64,000 nt of DNA from Heterostelium multicystogenum (lineage: Eukaryota > Evosea > Eumycetozoa > Acytosteliales > Acytosteliaceae): NCBI GenBank assembly GCA_003667245.1, contig RCNN01000496.1, positions 124,001 through 188,000 on the forward strand, written 5' to 3'. Position 1 is the first letter of the stretch. Each line of letters opens with the position of its first letter. The notes beneath the pieces are model-generated. The model was not told where the DNA came from. It saw nothing but the letters and a program-made list of their open reading frames with translations, and did not search any database. A program made the position numbers and the translations under genes. Shown one piece after another: positions 12,207-21,996 of this stretch.

Positions 12207-12712
12207 AAAAGTATCCAACTTTAAAGAATTATTATAAATTTTGGAATAGATCTAATAGATATCGTCAATAAATAAAATCAATTCAATTCCAAACATTTTT
12301 CCATCCTGTATTTTGGAATCTATAACTTTTCTTTTCAAATACCTTAATCAAGAATGATAAGAAACTGATTGAAATCAATCATAGGGCTTACTCTTTATCA
12401 GATTTTTATATCTCTTTCAATAAATTATTGTTCCTATCTTTTCATTTTTCAGAAAAAAATAAATATAAGTTTTACAACTCTCTTCTTTCTTCTTTTATTT
12501 ATTTTACTAAGTAAAATAGATTTAATAAAATAATAGAGAGCCATGAATAGTGTATTTATAGGGGAGTAGGGAATTGGAAATTACATTTATATAGATTCTT
12601 GTCGTATTTATTGTGGTAGTTATCAGACCTAAAATCGGATTTTAAAACCGAAAACACTCAATACTTTCATTAGTCTTTCTCACATCCACTTGCTACCCAT
12701 AATTATACAGAC
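12207..12712. other. Gene-free intergenic stretch
   Basis: AT-rich spacer, probably 3' UTR of the secreted peptide gene and promoter of the next gene. TACCCATAA at about 12695 resembles part of a dictyostelid upstream element, but it lies too close to the ATG to interpret. No gene visible. Confidence 0.5.
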
Positions 12713-13839
12713 ATGAAGGACTACACAGACTTGTGCTACATTGAAGGACCACATTCTCTCGAGACCGAGAGAAATGGAGAGAGCGTCTTCCAAAGCAAGT
12801 CGGGAACAGTTGAAGGATCAATATATGCAGTCAACTCGAGACATTCTCTCATCCATTGCCCTCTCAATCCCCCAATCAAAGATCAAATAGAATCATGTTT
12901 GAGGGCTGTCGGGAGGATCTTTGCTAGGTAAATATTCCCGAGAGTAACGTACTGTTTTGTACAAGTACTAATCCAAATAGATACGAGAGTAGCAAAGTTG
13001 GTGTTGAGTCAATATGGTACTGTGGAACTGGCTTCAATGTTAGCCCCGACAAGGTCATGACTGCAAAGAACGTGGTCAAGAAGAAGCATACCAAGGATAA
13101 CATCCAGTACAATTTGAAGAACATCTATATCTACTATGGTGTGGATGCCACAGATGAAGAGGTGGACACGGCTCACATTCATAAAAACCATGGAGTCTAC
13201 GAACTCGTCCTGCTTGACACCTTGGTCGATACATACTTCCCCGAGGACATTTCATTGATCAACTCTGAGTTCACTTGGAACACTCTCAATGACTTTGTCG
13301 TTCTCAAGTTTGCTGAAAAGAGACCTCAAGACATCCACTACACATTGCCTCAGTACCCTCCAGTGGATTGTCCTGAGTTCTTTGTGATCGGATACCCTAG
13401 ATACATCTCACTCCAGAAGTTCAAGGAGGACTACTCAAATGGAAGCCACAACCTGGATGGACTCTACGAGAAGGTGAAGAATGACACCAAGAACTTTGAA
13501 CATCTCATCGCATCAGTTTCGACTGGCAAAATCCAGGCCAACACTCTTAGTGTTCACCGTTGCCCAACGCTCAGGGGAGTCTCTGGTGGTCCAATTGGAA
13601 CATTCTCTTCTAATGGACAATTCATTGGTCTTCAAATTGGTGGGAGTCAAGATACTAAGAACAACTTTGCAATCTCCATTACTTATCCAGCCTTTGTCTA
13701 TATTTACTTCGAACATGTTGCAACTCACGACTTTGTAAAAACGAATCAATGTCTCGAGGACTACAAGAATCTATATGAAGCTATAAAGTCCAATCATCCC
13801 AAGGGAGATGAATGGACTTCCTTTGCCCCAGCCTTGTGA
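12713..13839 (+). CDS. Trypsin-fold serine protease-like protein, catalytic His replaced
   Basis: PA-clan (chymotrypsin-like) fold, about 358 residues from exons 12713-12927 and 12981-13839. The short intron (GTAAAT..CAAATAG) joins in phase to read RYESSKVGVESIWYCGTGF. The oxyanion/serine motif is intact (LRGVSGGPIG) and a DFVVLKF segment fits the usual catalytic Asp motif (DxAxLK). At the first-barrel position where proteases have TAxH, however, the sequence reads VMTAKNVVKK, with Asn for His. If aligned correctly the protein lacks the triad base and is probably not a protease. There is no signal peptide, which suggests a cytosolic or nuclear protein. Codons end in C or G far more often than in neighbouring genes, so it may be recently acquired or under different selection. 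Function unknown; possibly a protein-binding pseudoprotease. Confidence 0.6.
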
Positions 13840-13905
13840 ACATCAATTGCTGTATTTTGATTACTTCCATCCAATAAATCTTGTTAGTACTCCTTTTTGA
13901 TAATC

Positions 13906-14118
13906 TTTAAGACAATCAAATCAGCTTCTCCTCACTCATCACTCGAATGAATCTAACATCCTTAAAGTTCTCACCATCATATCTCCTCATCAAGAACTTC
14001 ATGGCATGGTATCCTCAGGGACTACTATTCTCTCTCTGACCAACAACCTTGTTCACCTTAAGCTTCAAGTAGGTATCGGGGTTGATCTTGCTAATCAGAC
14101 TCCTGATCCTCTTCATTG
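13906..14118 (-). pseudogene. Broken gene fragment (orphan, internal TGA)
   Basis: On the minus strand a frame starts MKRIRSLISKINPDTYLKLK, meets a TGA after QRENSSP, and continues GYHAMKFLMRRYDGENFKD to a stop near 13906. The composition is unusually GC-rich for a spacer and protein-like on both sides of the stop. I do not recognise the family. The GYHAM segment after the stop is faintly like the cysteine-containing active-site region of Ulp1/adenain-type peptidases found in large DNA transposons (CGxHxxxFL), with the TGA where the Cys would be. This is speculation. It lies just downstream of, and opposite to, the protease-like gene. Confidence 0.4.
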
Positions 14119-14576
14119 TAAATAAGAAAATATTTCTAACATAACTTTGCTCAAAAAAATAAAACAAATAACCTTCCAAGTTTTTGAACAAAATTCAGAA
14201 AAGAAATCACTATAAGTCATAGTTCATTTGTCTAAAACCAAACTTTTTAACAAGTCCCAGATACCGGTACTCGATGGAAAGTCAATTTGACTAGAAGCAG
14301 CTGATAAATGATTAAGGTCGAGAAGCACAAAACAATTTGCCAATATGGCCCCTTTATACAGGAGAAGAAATTGATCAACCGATTCGAGATTATAGATCTG
14401 GAAAGTTTTAGAAGATTTCAATATTAATAAAAACACTTAATTTAAACTCAAAAAGATTATTGTTTATCTCCATTGGAACTAGTTGTTTCTAGTTGATAGT
14501 TTTGGAAATAAAAATTGATAGTGCTTGTAAATAACCTTTAAACATTGACTGCAAACTTTGGAATAATGATACCACT

Positions 14577-15930
14577 TTAATATATTACTTTTTCCCATTC
14601 AATTTGATTATTCTGGGAAAAACTAACTGAACACTTGATTGGTAGATTACTCAGGTCAAGATAATTCGATATAGTCTTTTGAATAGCTACTTCATCATTT
14701 CTGTTTTCTCCATTTCCAACAAAGATGAATGATAAGGAATCTAATGAATACATTTTCTCTAAATATTCAAAGAATATATAACCTTGTTCTGAAGATAAGA
14801 ACTTCAATAGTAAACTATCTTTCATATATGACTTTTCTTCAAATGTGAGGGATTTAAGCATAGATATTGAATCGTAGATTTCTCTTGGAAAAAGATAATC
14901 TAAATACTTTGTAAATAGGTCGTTATATTCATCAAATACATCTAGGTTTGGGTCGAAATAATCCCTCAATGTTTCATGCCTCTGGGTACAGATTATGAAA
15001 TGCAAACTCTCGAGATTCTTGGAAATTTTGAATGGATTATATTGGAGATAGTAAAGCATTGTATTGCTTGCCACTATTAAACATTTGACTGACTTTGGTG
15101 TTGCTCCGCTTTTGAGAAATAACAAATAGATTTGGATTTCTCCTTCGAAGTATTCTAGTTGCCAGTGTTTGTAGAGGTTGGTAGAAGAATCCAAAGATTG
15201 ATTTAAATTTGGGTAATAAAAATCTAGGTCTAGCTTTAAACTCCTCAGCGATCTAAAGATTGTCTCAGATTCTAAAAGTGGTAAAACTACTCTTCTGAAC
15301 ACGTTTTCATTTTTAAATCTATTTCTTATCTGGAGTGAAAGACTCATGATGTTGGATGATTCATATGATTCTATTTAAAGCCTGGCTATAATCAAACAAT
15401 AGATTTATAAGATTCTTTCCATAGAGCTCCAACTTTATTGGTTTGATACCAAGGCTAATGAGTTGTTCCATTACTTCAATACTACCTTGATAAGATTCTA
15501 ATCTGCAAAAACTATCCATATATAGAGACCTTTTGGAAGCAATAGGACCATTTTGTCTATAATAATTATGATTATGATCGACAATAAGATGTTTTGGGTG
15601 ATTTGATAAAGGTGAAATTCTGCTCTTTAACTTTTCTGTAATAGTATATAAAGAATCCTCATTGTTTGGCAAAACAATAGTATCGTTCAATGATTTTACA
15701 ATCTCATGAAACTTCCAATAAACTAAAGCTATCTCTAAAAATGATTTGTATTGATTTCCATTTACTTTAAAATACTTTAAAATTGTCATATAAATATAAT
15801 TGGGAAACATGATTTGATAAGGTATAAGTAAAATGAAGATGATGAAATTGATTTTTTCAAAAAAGTTAAAACATTGGTAAATTCCCCAAGAAACTTTATA
15901 TAGTATTAATTGGGATTTCCTAGAAACCAC
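14577..15930 (-). CDS. Dictyostelid orphan protein, LRR/F-box-like, with one frame break
   Basis: Two consecutive frames, 15930-15361 and 15347-14577, probably form one gene joined through a single-base shift near 15350-15380. The N-terminal part, from the likely internal start MFPNYIYMTILKYFKVNGNQ at 15810, has the look of the degenerate F-box segments that begin many dictyostelid orphan proteins (a short hydrophobic helix, then EIALVYWKFHEIV). The second part is leucine-rich with LRR-like rhythm: LRSLKLDLDFYY, SVKCLIVASNT, NLESLHFIIC, DSLSFIFVG. No catalytic motif is seen. Such proteins form large lineage-specific families; a substrate-adaptor role is only a guess. It sits in an island of similar fast-evolving genes beside a tRNA gene. 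An open stretch at 14224-14436 just downstream may be a leftover of the same family. Confidence 0.5.
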
Positions 15931-16304
15931 TCTTTTTAAATCATGAATTAATTGGTATCAATAAAAACATTAATACAATCAATTCCAAGTATTAATTTAC
16001 TTATCTTGTTATGGTTTTTTGATGAAGATAGTTTTAGGGTTTAGAATCATACAGATTTCTTTTACAACCAACCTGTTGTTATGACCATGATTTTATTATT
16101 ATTTGGAGCAAGTTTTTTCATCAGTGGATATCCGCCTTTTTGATAAACAGGAAATCCATTGGTTACAAAAAGGAAGATAGGAATAAGATTTGAAATCACT
16201 AGTTAGAACCTTAGGTATTTTAAGGTAGATCCTGATAGTCCGGGACTCTATCTTATCAAAGATTTTAAGAGTACACCAATGGTTTACGTAGTTGAGGGCT
16301 GTGA

Positions 16305-16307
<3 letters not shown>

Positions 16308-16337
<30 letters not shown>
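16308..16337. repeat. Poly(T) run of 30 bases
   Basis: An uninterrupted run of 30 T, equal to a poly(A) run on the minus strand, about 158 bp 3' of the tRNA gene. It could be the tail of an old retrotransposon insertion or simple slippage. Confidence 0.9.
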
Positions 16338-16340
<3 letters not shown>

Positions 16341-16366
16341 CATCCAGGTGAACAAAACATGTTTCC

Positions 16367-16384
16367 CCATTCCAATTGGAATGG
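16367..16384. repeat. Perfect 18-bp palindrome
   Basis: CCATTCCAATTGGAATGG equals its own reverse complement. It lies about 110-130 bp 3' of the tRNA gene. Confidence 0.95.
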
Positions 16385-16422
16385 TTCCGATGTTTAGGTG
16401 TATTTAAAAACAACCTAAAAGC

Positions 16423-16440
16423 CTCAAAATTAATTTTGAG
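16423..16440. repeat. Perfect 18-bp palindrome
   Basis: CTCAAAATTAATTTTGAG equals its own reverse complement. It lies about 55-72 bp 3' of the tRNA gene and 38 bp from the other palindrome. Between them is an imperfect inverted repeat (TTAGGTGT.. ..ACAACCTAA). Confidence 0.95.
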
Positions 16441-16494
16441 AGAGTGAATATCAAGTAATCAAGATTGCGCGCATTTAGGGATTTTAAATATAAA

Positions 16495-16565
16495 TGCGTT
16501 GTCCGGGAATCGAACCCGGGTCTCCTGCTTGGTAGGCAAGAATTCTGCCACTAGACCAACAACGC
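16495..16565 (-). tRNA. tRNA-Gly, anticodon read as ACC
   Basis: 71-nt tRNA gene. The acceptor arms GCGTTGT and ACAACGC pair fully and the discriminator base is A. The B box reads GGTTCGATTCC (consensus) within a perfect 5-bp T stem CCGGG/CCCGG. The anticodon arm is CTTGC-CTACCAA-GCAGG, so the anticodon is ACC. The whole layout aligns position by position with eukaryotic tRNA-Gly(GCC), whose loop differs at the first anticodon base. The D stem (GTCT/GAAT) contains one C-A mismatch. There is no intron and CCA is not encoded. An ACC anticodon for glycine is unusual in eukaryotes as far as I know. Identity as tRNA-Gly is firm; whether the gene is functional is less sure. Confidence 0.9.
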
Positions 16566-16615
16566 ATTTGATGAAATTTGGGAAAAATTTAATTGAACTC
16601 CGGTGACTTAATCTC

Positions 16616-17440
16616 TTTCGTACGTTGTGAAATCCGTATATTACACCTCTTTAGAAAGAATCTTATGGTTGACAAACAAAAGGAACAACGCAACAACGGA
16701 TGGTCTAGTCATCCTGTGCGATCTTAAGATCACCGAAATCACCAACTATTACAACAAACATTGGAACAACAACAAACTAATTACATTACAACTACCCAAT
16801 TCAAATCAACATCTAAATCAAGTTTAAACTAACAGTCAACAACCTGACCAAACAAACAAACTGTTATCACTCATTCCAGAGATCCAAACTGAGAGGCAAC
16901 AATCAACTGGAAAGATGATGATCCAAACTATTCAGAACCGACCACTCAACTGACTATTATAAGATTGATATACTTCCCAATTAATAATAGATTCAATAAA
17001 CTAGCTTTTGAATTTGAGATGGTTATAGATTATAACCATCCTATTCACTTGTCTCAAAAAAAAAAAAAAATCTCCTCTTCCAAGATAAACAAAGACAACT
17101 AAGGATAGGAAGAGTGGTGGACAAACATCTTATCCCATATCCCATCTCTGAGGAAAGATACATGGGAGCCCACTTCAATAAAACGGGTCTGGTCTCAAAG
17201 ATCGACTCGCACCTTAGTAACATCAAATTCCTGCTCTTCAGCTGTACTGTCCAAATTAGGTTATCACCTATACACTGACGACCTCCAAGATTCCCAAGTC
17301 AAAGAATGGCAGCAGATCACAAACTGGTTCCTATTTTCGAGTGCAGGCTCATTAAGTCAAAACAAAAACTACAAAAACACCATACTCTCCAGTTTTGACT
17401 AGAACTAGGTTGTGTTTTGTGGAATATTCTGAAAACCCAA
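16616..17440 (+). mobile_element. Possible degenerate retroelement fragment beside the tRNA gene
   Basis: Starting about 50 bp upstream of the tRNA 5' end there is a stretch with more C and G than the spacers and several protein-like pieces in different frames, none complete. One piece (about 17075-17280) reads RYMGAHFNKTGLVSKIDSHL, similar in style to the thumb region of LINE-type reverse transcriptases. Another (about 17258-17400) contains LYTDDLQD, which resembles a YxDD catalytic motif. An A15 run lies at 17056-17070. Dictyostelid TRE non-LTR elements insert near tRNA genes, TRE5 types about 50 bp upstream, so the location fits. The order of the two motifs is reversed relative to an intact element, so this is at best a rearranged remnant and could be another broken gene. 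Confidence 0.35.
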
Positions 17441-17507
17441 CTGAAATGAAAGATCAAGGTTTGATGGAATAAAATTTGTCCAAAACTATGCACTACTTTG
17501 AATAAAT

Positions 17508-18708
17508 ATGGCAAACAATAACAATAATAAATATAACCGAGTTCAACTACAATCACTGTTGCAGCACAATATCATTGATCTTATTATAGGAAATCGATTG
17601 CTTCCAACATCACATTTATTAGATGAATACGGTGAATCGGTGCGAATAAAGAGAGATATCCTCGACTATACATTGGTTTGCAAAGAATGGTTTAATTACA
17701 TTTCAAAGAAACATTGCACTCATTTTATGCTGTGTTTCAACAATAGAAATAATTTCTCTTGTTTAAATCATGAGATGTTAGAGATACAACTTAATGGCCT
17801 CGCATTGGAACACTCACTCTGAGCTATTCAAGATCAAATCGCTGAAATCAGTCTCAATAGGCTTGGATGATTATGTAGATGTCAATGAACTGAAGTTGGT
17901 TGTCAATGATTATATTGAATCATTTAAATCATCAGCATTTCTTGGGTTGTTTGGAGATCATTTCGATGAACAGATTCTTTGTGATTGCATATGTACAGAT
18001 GGAGATATTGAAGATTACACATCATTCATTGCAAACAACTATCAAATCAATGAATGGTCGGAATTCTGCGATAGACTTTCAAGCAACAAAACTTTGAAGA
18101 AGCTTAAGCTGTACAACTTTTGCAATGCTTACAAGATTCGAAATGAATCGATACTTAACATTGTATCGGACCACTTTTATCAATCGATTCTATCAAACGA
18201 CACATTGATATCATTGGCAATATCATGTAGGATACTCAATGATTCATTCTACTCAATGATTTCACAAACATTGAATCAAACAATCAAGCATCTCAGGCTC
18301 ACCCAACTTGACTCCAAACACTATTTGAAGATTTCAGAATCGATTATTAAGAACAAGTCCATTAAGAAATTGGACTTATCATATCCTGATCATGATGCTT
18401 TAGAACATTTGAATCAAAATGAAATAAGACAAATTATCACCAATTTAAGCAACAATCAAACACTCTCCAAAATATTTTTACCGATATCCAATCAAATCAA
18501 AGATCAGTCTAAACAATTCCATATCATTTTACAAGAAGTAAACACCAATTTCAAACCTGAATATAGTACTAAAAAACATTGCACAATACTACATAAAATA
18601 TCATTGGACAATAGCACAACAAATAATGATACCACAGATAAATACATGACAACAACATTAAAAAAAAAAACAAAAGCTTCTTTTAAGATATTAATAGCAG
18701 TGTTATAG
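17508..18708 (+). CDS. Dictyostelid orphan LRR/F-box-like protein, one frame break
   Basis: Two overlapping frames, 17508-17822 and 17794-18708, make one gene with a single-base shift at about 17795-17820. The N-terminal third begins with an Asn-rich start (MANNNNNKYN), then QSLLQHNIIDLIIGNRLL and DYTLVCKEWFNYISKKHC. The segment LVCKEWFNYIS is typical of the F-box-like head of dictyostelid orphan families. The rest is leucine-rich with repeated LKSVSIGLD, LKKLKLYNF, IKHLRLTQLD and IKKLDLSYPD units, that is, leucine-rich repeats. The tail is Lys and Thr rich. No enzyme motif is present. The architecture would suit a ubiquitin-ligase adaptor, but that is inference. It belongs to the same island as the orphan gene at 14.6-15.9 kb. 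Confidence 0.6.
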
Positions 18709-18784
18709 AAGGATAGAAAGTGACTAATAAAAGATAATAATTATTACCAATTACATATTGATTGGAACAGAAGATCCTACATTA

Positions 18785-20027
18785 TCACTGTAAAATACAA
18801 ACTATTTTATTTTGTTTCTTGTAGCTGCTCTCAACATATATGTTTTTCCAATGTTCCAAACCGAAATGAGTAGCTAATAATGCTAAATTATAGAATGATT
18901 GCTCTATATTTACATTATGCCTTATAGATATAACAATGTGCTGATTTATTCCATTTGATTTACACCAATCTTCTACTTTGGAATAGTTGTTTACGAAAAT
19001 GTTGCTGTTTATATTGTTTGGTGCTAAAGATTTCGCAGAAATTACAACAATAGGTGGCACATGTGAAGTTGAGTCTAAATATAGACGATAATTTTCATAA
19101 AGTTTAGGCACCGTATCCTCGTTGAATGGGTCATAAAATAAATAAATTCCATGGAATTTATGCAACTGAGATGTATCTATTGGCCGATCTTCCTCCAATG
19201 ACAATGAAAAATCATCCACCGAAATTGCCAAAGATAATTCGATATCCTCTTTATGGATTTCTATACTTTGAGTTTTTGAAAGGACAAATGATTTGTGATA
19301 AGGAATCGAGTCTGAACCAGATCCAGGAATTAATTGCTGTATAATAGATTTGGCATCGCTCTTTAGTCCAAGCATTAAAATATTAATTGTCAATAGCTCA
19401 TTTATCGGGTGTCTGCTCATCTTTTTGTTGAGAAGTGTTAAGGCAGTTTGGTAGAGCTCAAACTCTTGTCGGTGGTCACGAATGAGAGTTGGCAAAGTTG
19501 TATTTCTCATAAAGTATGCCAAAACAGCAAATTGTTTTATGGTTGGTGCTAAATCTTGATGGTTGGCATTAAGATTGTAGATGTGTATATTTTTTTGATT
19601 TACACCAAGATGCTATCCTGTTATAATTATCTTTGTAACTGAAATCTGAACTGACTCGATCATAATTATGTATGACAACTGAAAAAAGAGTAGATTTTGG
19701 TGGTGATGCAAAATTGAGTAGATACTCTTCGTGTCTATTTATAACACTATTGATTGACTCCATGTCGGTGACACTACATATATAACAAACTCCATCGAAA
19801 ACATCTTTAGGTATAGGATCGCCCTCAAAATCCAGATAGTCCCACATATATATCTTTACATCATCATCAACTGCATAGAATGGCAGAGATCTACAGATAT
19901 ATTTGTATTTATTTAGAGTCGGATCTTCAATTTGATTGTAGGTTGATTTGTATTCCTCAAGCATCTTGTCATCAAGTATACTATTAGTATGAATTCCACA
20001 AAAGATAATATAGACTCTTCTTTCCAT
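18785..20027 (-). CDS. Tandem degenerate Ras-like GTPase-domain protein with CaaX end
   Basis: Two frames (20027-19569 and the frame ending at 18785) join through one extra A in an A7 run near 19590-19600. This yields about 410 residues with two related halves. Half A: RVYIIFCGIHTNS (P-loop position), KIYMWDYLDFEG (switch II), FDGVCYICSVTDMESI, SVVIHNYDRV (NKxD position), NRIASWCKSK. Half B: INILMLGLKSDAKSII (P-loop with GxxxxAKS), FHGIYLFYDPFNEDTV, PPIVVISAKSL, KVEDWCKSNGINQHIVIS, then an NV..F helix. The order matches Rab/Ras folds, but the nucleotide motifs are eroded, so both are probably pseudo-GTPases. The C-terminus is KKQNKIVCILQ, a basic stretch plus CaaX prenylation box, which predicts membrane anchoring. 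I know of no named family; function unknown. Confidence 0.62.
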
Positions 20028-20256
20028 AGTTGACTATTTCTAACTCACTATATGTTTTGATAAAAAAACAAATAACTTGATTGTGGTCCAGCATAAAACA
20101 ATCAGCAATCACAAACCACTTAAACTACTAATTTTCTTCAAAGAAAAAATAGATCTATTTTTAAAATAAAAGTTTCCATTTTTCTTTAACTAATCAATCA
20201 GAGTTCCAATTTCCAATCAGTTTCCTATTTTATTATTAGTATAATTATATTAATTA

Positions 20257-21952
20257 ATGTCAAATATATCATTGGAATTGTCATTGTTTCCACCTGTTCC
20301 AGTTGTAAATGTGCCAGTCAGATTGGCTTACAGGGAGAAAGTTGACCCAAAGAAAGCAGACTCCAACAAAACGGTTTTGTTCTCGACTTTTAGAAACTTT
20401 GTGCACGCCAACTGTATTGAAGATCTAAAGATATACATTGATGATGTTGAGTACATCAAGGAGTGCAGCAGCACTGAGCAGACAACTGCGGAGCAACAAC
20501 CAAAGAGAAAACTATCATTTTTATCAAAGCTACTGCACAAACCAGAGAAATCGGGGGAGCATAACATCAAGAACTATGGACAGCCAGATTCCCCAATCAT
20601 TCCTCTCAATGAAGAAAGTGCTTTGTTCATCCCAAGAGTTGAGCATGCACATAAACAGCTTAAGTTAACTTTCACCATCAAGAAGGAAAAGTTTGAGTTG
20701 AAGGCCAACATCGACTACAGACACCCTAGAGTGTGGTCAGACATCGAACAACGCGATCTTACTGCCGAATCGGTGGAGTCGGAAAAGCAGCAGCAGGAGA
20801 AAACTATGTTTAGAGTCATGCAGTTCAACATTCAAGCCGATTGCTATACTTCACCGAATGGATACCCAACATGTCCTGTCTATTCTCTCTACAGAAACTA
20901 TAGACAATGGATCCTTCCTGAATATATAGTGGAGCACAATCCCGATGTAGTTTGTCTTGAAGAGGCTGAGGTCAGAATGGATCGACTCATAACCTACTTG
21001 ACGGAAGCAGGCTACTCTCATACTCCATTGTGTGACTTGGCTCACTATGAGGAAGAGCAAGCATTGATCTACTATAAAACATCTAGATATCAACTTATTG
21101 AAGAGCAACTTGTGCACTACAAGAAACTAGACAAATTCCTTGAGAAATCTCAGCTGGAAGCACTCACAAAGTCTTCTTACACCTCCAACTACCTAAATCT
21201 ACTCTCTAGCTCTATGCATCATAACAAATTCGCACTTTTACTCGTAGAGGACAAGCAAACCTCCACCAAACTAATGTTTGGAAGTGTACATGTAAGTGTC
21301 GTTGATTATAGTAAAGATAGGATCATTAAACTAATGATTAAATAGCTACATTGGGGATCACCTGATATTGAAACGAACTACAATGCTCAAGTGATTCAAT
21401 TGCACATATTCATGATGATCGTTGGAAATATTCTCAAAAGACATTCGCTACCCACCGATACTCCGTTGGTGATTTGTGGTGACTTTAACAATGGACCATC
21501 TCAAAAGGCATACACTCTCATGGAGTTTGGTGAATACATATTGAGTGGATATAAACTATCACACCCTTACAAGATGTCGAGCGTCTATAGTCTTCGCCCA
21601 GAAGGAGAACCAAAATATACATTCCGATCAAGTATGACCAAATATACTCGAGTAATCGACCATCAACAATCTAACCATTCTCCATCCAGTTTATTTTACA
21701 GGAAGTATTGATCAAATTTGGATGTCTGAGAAATTGAGAGTCTCTAAACTATTGGAAATCGGTGACCACTACCCAAGACAACTTCCATCGCTAACCGACC
21801 CATCAGACCACATTATGATGATGGCTGACCTATATATAACCAAACAGCCAAGAGTGACTCTAAATGCATCAACAGTATTTGATGATACAACAACTAACAC
21901 CAAAGCCACTGCTGAATCAACGACAACAGCAACTTCAAACTCTTCTGAATAA
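20257..21952 (+). CDS. PDE12/CCR4-type exonuclease (EEP superfamily)
   Basis: Mg-dependent endonuclease/exonuclease/phosphatase-fold enzyme of the CCR4/Angel/PDE12 branch. These remove poly(A) or, in PDE12, cleave 2',5'-oligoadenylate. An N-terminal beta-rich region (residues 1-180) with a variable Lys-rich insert resembles the PDE12 N-domain. The catalytic domain starts FRVMQFNIQADCYTSPNGYP (active Asn), then VVCLEEAE (metal Glu), VHLHWGSPD, LVICGDFNNGPS (Asp/Asn) and PSDHIMMMADL (SDH, catalytic His). A 54-bp intron (21292-21345) joins cleanly at VH|LHWGS. Between about 21650 and 21715 a base shift interrupts the frame before FTGSIDQIWMSEKL. The C-terminal tail is Thr/Ser rich. PDE12 is favoured over Ccr4 because of the N-domain and the absence of leucine-rich repeats. 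No clear mitochondrial presequence is visible. Confidence 0.8.
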
Positions 21953-21996
21953 CTTTAAACTAGATGTATTTTTATTTCACATGGTATGTTCCATTC

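Larger units (their letters stand above)
15931..16494. other. tRNA-flanking spacer with T30 run and palindromes
   Basis: No gene seen. The segment holds a T30 run at 16308-16337 and two perfect 18-bp palindromes (16367-16384 and 16423-16440), all on the 3' side of the tRNA-Gly gene. Confidence 0.7.

Noticed and set aside
13906..14118. Selenocysteine interpretation of the internal TGA
   Set aside because: Nothing links the fragment to a known selenoprotein and no selenocysteine-insertion hairpin was identified; decay or base error is simpler.
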